Assembly: GCA_017940085.1 (NCBI GenBank)
Contig: JAGAZK010000139.1
Span: forward strand, 1-13,824
DNA length: 13,824 nucleotides
Reading direction: 5' to 3'
Source: Campylobacter sp.
GTDB lineage: Bacteria > Campylobacterota > Campylobacteria > Campylobacterales > Campylobacteraceae
Made by a program: the position numbers and the translations under genes. Position 1 is the stretch's first letter. Each line of letters opens with the position of its first letter. Under the pieces are notes generated by a model. The model ran no database searches. It was not told the origin of the DNA and worked only from the letters and a program-made list of their open reading frames with translations. Of this stretch, positions 8,642-13,824 are shown piece after piece.

Positions 8642-9705
8642 ATGTTTTATTATTTATACGAAATTTTCAATATAAATTTATTTGGTTATTTGACGGTTAG
8701 AGCTGGGATTAGCTTCTTTTTGGCTTTTGTTTTTAGTGTATTTTTTATGCCAAAATTTATTCACTGGGCAAAAACCAAAAACGCAGAGCAACCTATTTAT
8801 GAACTAGCTCCAAAAGCCCACCAAGCTAAATCCAAAACCCCAACAATGGGCGGGATTGTATTTATCGGATCTGCGTTATTAGCGTCTTTGCTATGTGTAA
8901 ATTTGACAAATGCTTTTGTTTTACTTGGATTTTCGTGCTTTTTAGCTTTTGTATGCTTGGATTTATTGATGACAGGGGCAAAATTTTAGGTGGCGATAAT
9001 CATTCTGGTCTAAGTGCTAGAGCTAAATTTACAATTCAATGGATTTTAGGCGGTTTGGTAGCTTCATTTTTATTTGCAAGCGGAGAGTTTGATACTAAAT
9101 TTTATTTGCCATTTCTCAAAAATGAAATATTGGATTTAAGCTATTTTGCCATACTTTTTTGGACTTTAGTTTTGGTATCTGCTAGCAATGCTGTCAATCT
9201 CACAGACGGACTTGATGGACTTGCGACAATTCCATCTATTTTTGCTTTAGTAACTTTGGGCGTTTTTGTATATTTAATGGGAAATGCAGTATATAGCTCG
9301 TATTTATTGCTACCAAAATTTATCGGACTTGGCGAAATGGTTATTTTAATCACAGCGATGATTGGTGCATTAATGGGATTTTTGTGGTATAACTGCTATC
9401 CGGCTGAAGTATTTATGGGAGATAGCGGAAGTTTGTCAATCGGTGCATTTATCGGGTATTTGGGGATTATTACTAAAAATGAAGTTTTACTCGTGCTAAT
9501 AGGCTTTGTTTTTGTAATGGAGACAGCTTCAGTTATACTTCAAGTTGGAAGCTTTAAAACTCGTAAAAAACGAATTTTTTTAATGGCGCCACTTCATCAT
9601 CACTTTGAAATCAAAGGCTGGAATGAAAACAAAATCATAATTCGCTTTTGGATGATAGCATTGTTAGCAAATTTAATCGCACTTGCCGAAATCAAGTTAA
9701 GGTAA
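8642..9705 (+). CDS. mraY: MraY, phospho-MurNAc-pentapeptide transferase, frame broken by one missing base
   Basis: MraY is the integral membrane enzyme that moves phospho-MurNAc-pentapeptide from UDP to undecaprenyl phosphate, forming lipid I. As given, the frame from 8642 ends at 8989 after 115 codons, while the rest lies in another frame ending at 9705. Adding one T in T5 (8939-8943) or T4 (8947-8950) yields a continuous 354-residue protein, close to the 353 or so I recall for C. jejuni. In that product the catalytic residues are intact: D110-D111 in [16 protein letters not shown] (186-193), D261 in FMGDSGS and HHH at 319-321 in APLHHHFE. Roughly ten hydrophobic segments are evident. murD follows after three bases. 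Because this step should be essential, the break is more likely a sequence error than a dead gene. Confidence 0.9.
8939..8950 (+). other. Frameshift site in mraY (T5 and T4 runs)
   Basis: The sequence TTTTTAGCTTTT holds both runs where one lost T would explain the break. Restoring T in the second run gives [13 protein letters not shown]; restoring it in the first gives [13 protein letters not shown]. The first reading resembles the C. jejuni segment I recall slightly better. A -1 slip at TTT is formally possible, but no strong slippery heptamer is present. Confidence 0.85.
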
Positions 9706-9708
9706 TTT

Positions 9709-10947
9709 ATGAAAAAATCATTATTTGGGTATGGTTTAACCACCAAAGCCATTGCAAAAAGTGGTGGCTGGGATATATTTGATGATAAATTTGAAGGCGT
9801 TAAATTTGATGAATTTGGCAATATTTTAAGACATTCAAGCGAATTTGATCCAAATTTGAGCTATTTAGAAATACCAAGTCCGGGAATCCCGCCATTTAAT
9901 GAAATAATCAAAAAATCTCGTAATTTAATTAGCGAATATGACTATTTTTTGGGATCTAAAGACGAGTTTAATAAAAGTTTTCGCCCTATAAACAAAATTC
10001 CGCCAAAAAGCGTTTGGATTAGTGGAACTAACGGCAAAACAACCACTTCAAAAATGACCCAACACCTTTTGGAAAATTATGGAAGTGAGCTTGGTGGCAA
10101 TGTCGGCACTCCTTTGGCTGAGCTAAATTTAAATGCTAAGCTTTGGATTTTAGAAACTAGCTCATTTACTATCCACTACACAAAATTTGCCAAACCTGAT
10201 ATTTACGCACTTTTGCCGATTACAAACGATCATTTATCTTGGCATGGAGATTTTAATGAATACCAAAAAGCCAAACTCAAACCACTTTCGATAATGAAAG
10301 AAGGCTCTATTGCGATAATTCCTGAAATTTATGCCACTACGCCAAGTCTTGCAAAAATAATTTCATATAAAGATGAAGCCGATTTGGCCAATAAATTTGG
10401 TCTAAATTTAAATCAAATTTGCTTCAAAACGCCATTTTTAATAGATGCAGTTTTAGCGATGAGCATTGCGAAAATCGTCTCAAACTCTCAAAATTACGAG
10501 CTTATAAATAGCTTTGTGATTGAAGCAAACAAACTTGAAGAGATTTTTGACAAGCACTCTAGACTTTGGGTAAATGACACAAAAGCCACAAATATCGATG
10601 CTTGTATCCAAGCTCTCAACCGCTATAAAAGCCAAAAAATACATTTGATTTTAGGTGGCGATGCTAAAGGTGTGGATTTAGAGCCGATTTTTGGGGTATT
10701 AGACAAGCTTAGTGTTGAAATTTACACTATCGGAGAAGCTCAAGAAGAAATTTTAAATTTATCTACTAAATACAATCTCATAGCTCACAAATGCGATGAA
10801 CTAAACATAGCTGTAAATTTGATCTCAACAAATCTCAAAAAAAATGAAGTTGCTTTGCTTAGCCCAGCGTGTGCGAGTTTGGATCAATTTAAATCTTATG
10901 CCCACAGAGGCGAAGTTTTCAAACAAAGCATTAATGAACTAAGTTAG
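9709..10947 (+). CDS. murD: UDP-N-acetylmuramoylalanine--D-glutamate ligase
   Basis: MurD adds D-glutamate to UDP-MurNAc-L-alanine with ATP in the cytoplasmic stage of peptidoglycan synthesis. The 412 residues are slightly shorter than the E. coli enzyme (about 438). The N-terminal substrate domain includes SPGIP (57-61), and the ATP loop is GTNGKTTT (106-113). The Mur ligase centre includes E149, NDHL (173-176) and the presumed carbamylated lysine K189 in EYQKAKL. The C-terminal domain has NDTKATN (289-295), LGGDAKG (315-321) and SPACASLDQFKSYAHRGEVF (385-404). The ATG is three bases after the mraY stop, with AAGG overlapping the mraY end, so the two are coupled. An A8 run at 10837-10844 is in frame. 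Confidence 0.96.
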   Translation: MKKSLFGYGLTTKAIAKSGGWDIFDDKFEGVKFDEFGNILRHSSEFDPNLSYLEIPSPGIPPFNEIIKKSRNLISEYDYFLGSKDEFNKSFRPINKIPPKSVWISGTNGKTTTSKMTQHLLENYGSELGGNVGTPLAELNLNAKLWILETSSFTIHYTKFAKPDIYALLPITNDHLSWHGDFNEYQKAKLKPLSIMKEGSIAIIPEIYATTPSLAKIISYKDEADLANKFGLNLNQICFKTPFLIDAVLAMSIAKIVSNSQNYELINSFVIEANKLEEIFDKHSRLWVNDTKATNIDACIQALNRYKSQKIHLILGGDAKGVDLEPIFGVLDKLSVEIYTIGEAQEEILNLSTKYNLIAHKCDELNIAVNLISTNLKKNEVALLSPACASLDQFKSYAHRGEVFKQSINELS

Positions 10948-10970
10948 TAAATTTAGGCTCAAATTTACTA
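10945..10970 (+). terminator. Hairpin overlapping the murD stop codon
   Basis: TAGTAAATTT (10945-10954, beginning with the TAG stop) pairs perfectly with AAATTTACTA (10961-10970) around a six-base loop AGGCTC. The nearest T-run, TTTTT at 10982-10986, is about 11 bases further on, so termination here is uncertain. Confidence 0.4.
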
Positions 10971-11017
10971 AAATTTAATCGTTTTTATCAAAATTTGAAT
11001 AGTTTAAATTTAATGCC

Positions 11018-11044
11018 AAATTTAAATTAGATTAATTTAAATTT
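11018..11044. repeat. All-A/T hairpin upstream of tRNA-Phe
   Basis: Twelve-base perfect complementary arms (11018-11029 and 11033-11044) surround the three-base loop GAT. The arms are built from AAATTT words and contain no G or C. It ends 14 bases before the tRNA -10 box, where a -35 or UP-like element would lie. Confidence 0.6.
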
Positions 11045-11058
11045 AAGCGGCTTATTTG

Positions 11059-11064
11059 TATAAT
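11059..11064 (+). promoter_or_regulatory. -10 box for tRNA-Phe
   Basis: A perfect TATAAT in TTATTTGTATAATTTGCG lies 16 bases before the tRNA 5' end, giving an expected start around 11071. The upstream region is very AT-rich. Confidence 0.65.
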
Positions 11065-11080
11065 TTGCGTTCTTTTTTGT

Positions 11081-11156
11081 GGTTGGATAGCTCAGTCGGT
11101 AGAGCAAAGGACTGAAAATCCTTGTGTCGGCAGTTCGATTCTGCCTCTAACCACCA
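11081..11156 (+). tRNA. tRNA-Phe (anticodon GAA)
   Basis: The 76 bases fold as a full cloverleaf. The acceptor arms are GGTTGGA and TCTAACC with one G-U pair, and the D stem is GCTC/GAGC. The anticodon stem AAGGA/TCCTT holds loop CTGAAAA with anticodon GAA at 11114-11116. The T stem GGCAG/CTGCC holds loop TTCGATT. The 3' CCA is encoded (11154-11156). The kinase stop codon on the other strand begins two bases further on, leaving no visible terminator. Confidence 0.98.
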
Positions 11157-11157
11157 T

Positions 11158-12315
11158 TTAATCCCACTTTAATATAAATGTAGTTTTGGCATTTTCTTCG
11201 CTGTTGCAAGATACTAAAATTCCGCTATTTTCACATACTTTTTTTACCAAGCTAAGCCCAATCCCAAAACCGCCTTGATCTTTATTAAAACGAGTATATC
11301 TCTCAAAAATTTTATCTTTAAGAGCTTTTGGAATACTCTCTCCGTTATTTGTAATTTCAAATTTACCCTGAAGCAAATTTATCTCAATTAAACCGCCTAA
11401 ATTTGAATATTTAACCGCATTGCTAAGTAGATTATCGAGCATTCTTGTAATCTCATATAAGTCAGCATTTATCGAAACTTCATCTAAATTTGCTTCTACT
11501 TTTAACTCCCGTTTTATAAAAAACGGCGTAAAATATCCCAATCGTTCATTTACAAGATCTTTGAAATTGATTTTTTGAAAATTTGATCTTCTATCAAAAG
11601 ACAAATAAACCAGATCTTCGTAAATTTTACTGAGTGTTTTGGCTGCAAGCTCTATATTATTAATTCGTTTTAAATTTTTGCTGCCCAAATCGCTTTTTAT
11701 CATCGTTTCAATACTCATCATTATTATGCTAAGAGGAGTGTTAATCTCATGGGTAGAATCTTTTATAAATCTATTTAAAACAGCGATTTTCTCATAAAGT
11801 GGTTTAATAGACAGCTTCGCTAAATAAAAAGCAATCAGCATTATTGCTAAAATACTTAGTGTAAATTTAATCAAACTTGTAAATTTAAGTGAATTTAGTT
11901 CATTTTGAATGCTTTTGCCGACAAGAAAAATATTTGCCTTTGAAAGTTCGCTAAAACCATCGTTTTCCATATTTTGCAAAGTCTCAAAAATCCCAACTTT
12001 ACCATCTAAAACGAAAGAATTGTCGGCTAAATTTAATTCACAATCTGTATTTTTATAAATAATATCTTGATTTTGCGATATTATACAAGCTTTTACACCC
12101 TTTTCACTCATAAAAGATGAAATCGCTTCAATCCCCTCCATTGTGGCTTTCATATAAATTCCCATTTTTATTTCTTTGAGATTTTTGACTTCATTTGTAA
12201 TTAAGGCATTTTTTTTCATATCATAATCATTTACAAAAAAATACCCCAAAAATAAAATACTAGTAATCAAATATAATGAAAGAATTTTAAAAATAATTTT
12301 AAACTTTTCAGACAT
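11158..12315 (-). CDS. Membrane sensor histidine kinase
   Basis: This 385-residue two-component kinase should phosphorylate the adjacent OmpR-type regulator. It has membrane segments at about 9-28 and 147-167 enclosing a periplasmic region of some 120 residues, then a DHp domain with the phospho-acceptor H189 in STHEINTPLSII. The ATPase N box is LLSNAVKYS (296-304) and the glycine box GGFGIGLSLV (348-357). No clear HAMP domain separates the second membrane segment from the DHp helix. The periplasmic part has C77 and C92 and methionines M51, M55, M59 and M69. The ATG overlaps the regulator's end by eight bases (ATGTCTGA), suggesting coupling. An A8 run at 12209-12216 (codons 34-36) is in frame. 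The signal is unknown, and I cannot match it to a named Campylobacter system. Confidence 0.93.
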   Translation of the reverse strand: MSEKFKIIFKILSLYLITSILFLGYFFVNDYDMKKNALITNEVKNLKEIKMGIYMKATMEGIEAISSFMSEKGVKACIISQNQDIIYKNTDCELNLADNSFVLDGKVGIFETLQNMENDGFSELSKANIFLVGKSIQNELNSLKFTSLIKFTLSILAIMLIAFYLAKLSIKPLYEKIAVLNRFIKDSTHEINTPLSIIMMSIETMIKSDLGSKNLKRINNIELAAKTLSKIYEDLVYLSFDRRSNFQKINFKDLVNERLGYFTPFFIKRELKVEANLDEVSINADLYEITRMLDNLLSNAVKYSNLGGLIEINLLQGKFEITNNGESIPKALKDKIFERYTRFNKDQGGFGIGLSLVKKVCENSGILVSCNSEENAKTTFILKWD

Positions 12316-12971
12316 AAATATAGCCGTTATCTCGCTTGTTTATAATGTTTTCTTTTCCTAAAATTTGACGCAAATTTTTTACATATACACGCAAACTTTG
12401 CTCACTTGGTTCTTCGTCGTAATTCCAAATTTGCGAGAATATCTCATCTTTGCTTAAAAGCTTATTTTTGTTTTGCAAAAACAAACTCAAAAGCATAGTT
12501 TCTTTTTTGGATAAATTTATATCAAAGCCGTTTTTTTTGGACTTTTTTGCTTTCAATAAAAAATTTAAATCCACCACCTAAATCTATAAAATCATCATTT
12601 TTATGTGAAAATTTGCGTTTTATTAGGCTTTGAATACGAATTAAAAGCTCTTTTAATTCAAAGGGTTTTTTTAAATAATCATCACAGCCACTCTTGTAGC
12701 CAATTTCAAGATCTTCAATAGTATTTAGCGATGTCGTAAAAATCGCTGGAGTGTCATCGCCATTTTTGCGAATCTGAGCTAAAAGCGAAAAACCATCGCC
12801 TTTTGGGATTTTGACATCCAAAATTAAAACATCAAATTTCTGCTCGTAGATTAGATCGCCAGCACTCAAAGCATCAATACAATGAGTAACCTTAAGCCCA
12901 TTTTCGCTCAAATACTCACTTATTAAATCTGCTAAAGTCTCATCATCTTCTACGAGCAGAATTTCAGTCAT
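12308..12971 (-). CDS. OmpR-family response regulator, frame broken at an A8 tract
   Basis: The receiver domain is intact: acidic pocket E8-D9-D10, phospho-acceptor D52 in VLILDVKIP, T80 and K102 in YLKKPFEL. The frame from 12971 ends at 12522 after 149 codons. The winged-helix DNA-binding domain lies in another frame (about 12555-12308): LSKKETMLLSLFL, LLSKDEIFSQIW and SLRVYVKNLRQILG, ending NGYIYV. With seven A instead of eight at 12531-12538, the linker reads KKVQKNGFDINLSKKE and gives one protein of 220 residues, the normal OmpR-family length. As written, only a receiver plus a stray tail is made. The start ATG is one base after the stop of the small secreted-protein gene, and the kinase overlaps the 3' end. 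The break could be a sequence error, phase variation, or be bridged by RNA polymerase slippage. Confidence 0.9.
12531..12538 (-). other. A8 homopolymer at the response-regulator frameshift
   Basis: On the minus strand the sequence is GTCC-A8-CGGC. A7 fuses receiver and DNA-binding frames; A8 leads to TGA at 12524-12522. It lies in the interdomain linker, so an off state would keep a receiver but lose DNA binding. Confidence 0.85.
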
Positions 12972-12972
12972 T

Positions 12973-13152
12973 TTACATCATATCCTTTTTTTCAGACATA
13001 TCATCTTTCATAGGCATGTCTTTTTTCATATCACCTTTCATATCGTCTTTTTTCATATTGTCTTTCATAGGCATGTCTTTTTTCATATCGGCACCAAACG
13101 CCAAACCTAAAGCAAACAAAGCACCAAGTGCAACTGCAACTAACTTTTTCAT
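12973..13152 (-). CDS. Small secreted Met/Lys/Asp-rich MXKDX-repeat protein
   Basis: This 59-residue gene has a strong ribosome binding site (AAAGGAG, 13158-13164). It begins with a signal peptide, MKKLVAVALGALFALGLAFG-AD, with likely cleavage after the AFG or FGA region. The mature part is two 19-residue copies, D22-G40 and D41-M59, each starting DMKKDMPMKD. Of these 38 residues 11 are methionine, and there is no cysteine, histidine or aromatic residue. It fits the known family of small bacterial pentapeptide MXKDX-repeat proteins, whose function I believe is undetermined. The response regulator starts one base after its stop, so the three genes form one operon. A role in binding metal such as Cu(I) through the methionines, or in envelope stress, is conceivable but only inference. 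Confidence 0.88.
   Translation of the reverse strand: MKKLVAVALGALFALGLAFGADMKKDMPMKDNMKKDDMKGDMKKDMPMKDDMSEKKDMM
12976..13089 (-). repeat. 57-base tandem duplication inside the MXKDX gene
   Basis: Two in-frame 57-base copies, 13089-13033 and 13032-12976, begin with 29 identical bases (GATATGAAAAAAGACATGCC and the nine after it) and then diverge. They encode 19 residues each. The identity suggests a fairly recent duplication, and copy number could vary between strains. Confidence 0.85.
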
Positions 13153-13177
13153 ATTTTCTCCTTTAAAAAAATGTAAG

Positions 13178-13200
13178 TGAAGTATAACAATGTAGTATAA
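13178..13200 (-). promoter_or_regulatory. Promoter region of the MXKDX-regulator-kinase operon with a direct repeat
   Basis: The minus strand has TTATACTACA (13200-13191) and TTATACTTCA (13187-13178), a direct repeat with a 13-base period and one mismatch. Each contains TATACT, which can serve as a -10 box; the proximal one (13186-13181) would give a leader of roughly 20 bases. Two TTCAC words (13181-13177 and 13212-13208) lie 31 bases apart. The repeats could be regulator sites; this is unproven. Confidence 0.4.
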
Positions 13201-13261
13201 AATCAGTGTGAAATTTAATTTTTTAACTTAAAATTATTATTTAATATTTAAAAAACGATAT

Positions 13262-13267
13262 TATAAT
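13262..13267 (+). promoter_or_regulatory. -10 box for gltX
   Basis: A perfect TATAAT in CGATATTATAATTGCG lies 30 bases before the gltX ATG, after a long AT-rich stretch. It is divergent from the MXKDX operon in a 145-base gap. Confidence 0.65.
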
Positions 13268-13297
13268 TGCGACTTTCAATCAAAAATAAGGAAACTT

Positions 13298-13824
13298 ATG
13301 TATCGTTTTGCCCCGTCCCCCACTGGAGATATGCATATTGGTAATCTAAGAGCCGCTCTTATTAACTATATTTGCTCACTTAAGGATAAAAGCGGATTTA
13401 TTTTGCGTATCGAAGATACAGATACTGCTAGAAATATTGACGGCAAAGATCAAGAAATAATGGAAATTCTCTCAAAATTTGGTATAAAATGGGATCAAAT
13501 TTATTATCAAAGCAAAAATTTAAAATTTCACCAACAATTTGCTTCTAAACTTTTAAGCGAGAAAAAGGCGTTTTTGTGCTTTTGCTCTGAAGACGAACTT
13601 GCTTTAAAAAAACAAGCTGCCAAAGAAAAAGGCATAGCTTATAGATATGATGGAGCTTGCGAAAATCTCAGTGATGAACAAGTTCTAAACGACCCAAGAC
13701 CAGCTTCTGTGCGTATCAAAATACCAAAAAATGCAAATTTTAATTTTTGTGATGAAATCAAAGGCGATTTGAGCTTTGATCCGAGCAATTTTGATAGTTT
13801 TGTTTTATTAAGAGCCAACAAAAC
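13298..13824 (+). CDS. gltX: Glutamyl-tRNA synthetase, GluRS2-like type (3' part beyond the window)
   Basis: The first 175 codons of a class I aminoacyl-tRNA synthetase are present. It charges glutamate onto t[15 protein letters not shown] (5-16) holds the HIGH-type ATP motif, and RIEDTD (37-42) is the glutamate/ATP site. [10 protein letters not shown] near the right edge precedes the missing catalytic half, KMSKS and anticodon domains. Epsilonproteobacteria carry two paralogues; [11 protein letters not shown] resembles the sequence I recall for H. pylori GluRS2, which charges tRNA-Gln for the amidotransferase route, and C. jejuni GltX1, rather than the GYLHIGG form. That specificity is inference. 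The ATG is supported by AAGGA five bases upstream. It begins a new transcript away from the MXKDX operon. Confidence 0.95.
   Translation, partial: MYRFAPSPTGDMHIGNLRAALINYICSLKDKSGFILRIEDTDTARNIDGKDQEIMEILSKFGIKWDQIYYQSKNLKFHQQFASKLLSEKKAFLCFCSEDELALKKQAAKEKGIAYRYDGACENLSDEQVLNDPRPASVRIKIPKNANFNFCDEIKGDLSFDPSNFDSFVLLRANK

Noticed and set aside
8939..8950. Programmed -1 ribosomal frameshift in mraY.
   Set aside because: The site T-TTT-GTA allows only P-site slippage and shows no evident stimulatory hairpin; a missing T is simpler.
12308..12577. A separate small DNA-binding protein starting with GTG at 12577.
   Set aside because: Its first residues come from the wrong frame of the linker, no ribosome binding site is near, and the domain is clearly the C-terminal half of the response regulator.
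11158..12971. Naming the two-component pair CusRS, DccRS or another known system.
   Set aside because: I cannot match the sensor domain to a known system, and neighbouring genes do not include metal pumps.
13639..13821. A 60-codon minus-strand open frame inside gltX.
   Set aside because: It is antisense to a strongly conserved synthetase reading frame and has no ribosome binding site.

Overview
The window is a stretch of an AT-rich epsilonproteobacterial chromosome, almost certainly a Campylobacter. The evidence is the close match of PrfB, MraY, FabF, the acyl carrier protein and the glutamyl-tRNA synthetase to what I remember of Campylobacter proteins. The gene order also fits: rimO next to prfB, and murD-mraY / gpmI / fabG-acpP-fabF-accA, both recalled from C. 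jejuni. Extended 'TATAAT' -10 boxes without clear -35 boxes, and many AAATTT words between genes, point the same way. I cannot name the species.

Layout. Positions 1-1570 (minus) hold panC followed by rimO, which runs off the left edge. Positions 1676-3497 (plus) hold prfB, a 108-residue protein of unknown function and a small cysteine-paired (Sel1/Hcp-like) lipoprotein, probably one transcript. A 232-base AAATTT-rich gap with hairpins separates this from a convergent fatty-acid block (minus, 6934 to 3730): fabG, acpP, fabF, accA. gpmI (minus, 8541-7078) lies upstream and is divergent from mraY-murD (plus, 8642-10947). tRNA-Phe(GAA) follows at 11081-11156 (plus). Convergent with it, only one base away, is a minus-strand cassette: a small secreted methionine-rich MXKDX-repeat protein (13152-12973), an OmpR-type response regulator (12971-12308) and a histidine kinase (12315-11158). 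gltX starts at 13298 (plus) and runs off the right edge.

How they work together. Most of the window is housekeeping: pantothenate synthesis and the acyl carrier protein that carries the 4'-phosphopantetheine arm derived from it, initiation and elongation of fatty acids, glycolysis/gluconeogenesis, the lipid I and UDP-MurNAc-dipeptide steps of peptidoglycan synthesis, translation termination, ribosomal protein S12 modification and tRNA charging. The only accessory-looking part is the MXKDX / two-component cassette. It may sense something in the periplasm and control the small Met/Lys/Asp-rich peptide; that is inference.

Two genes are broken by one-base changes in homopolymers. mraY lacks one T (T5 at 8939-8943 or T4 at 8947-8950). 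The response regulator has an A8 tract (12531-12538) where seven A would keep the receiver and DNA-binding domains in one frame. mraY is expected to be essential, so its break is most likely a sequence error. The regulator break may be an error too, but it could also be phase variation or be bypassed by transcriptional slippage. No CRISPR, insertion sequence, prophage or riboswitch was found, and no gap without a gene exceeds 300 bases.
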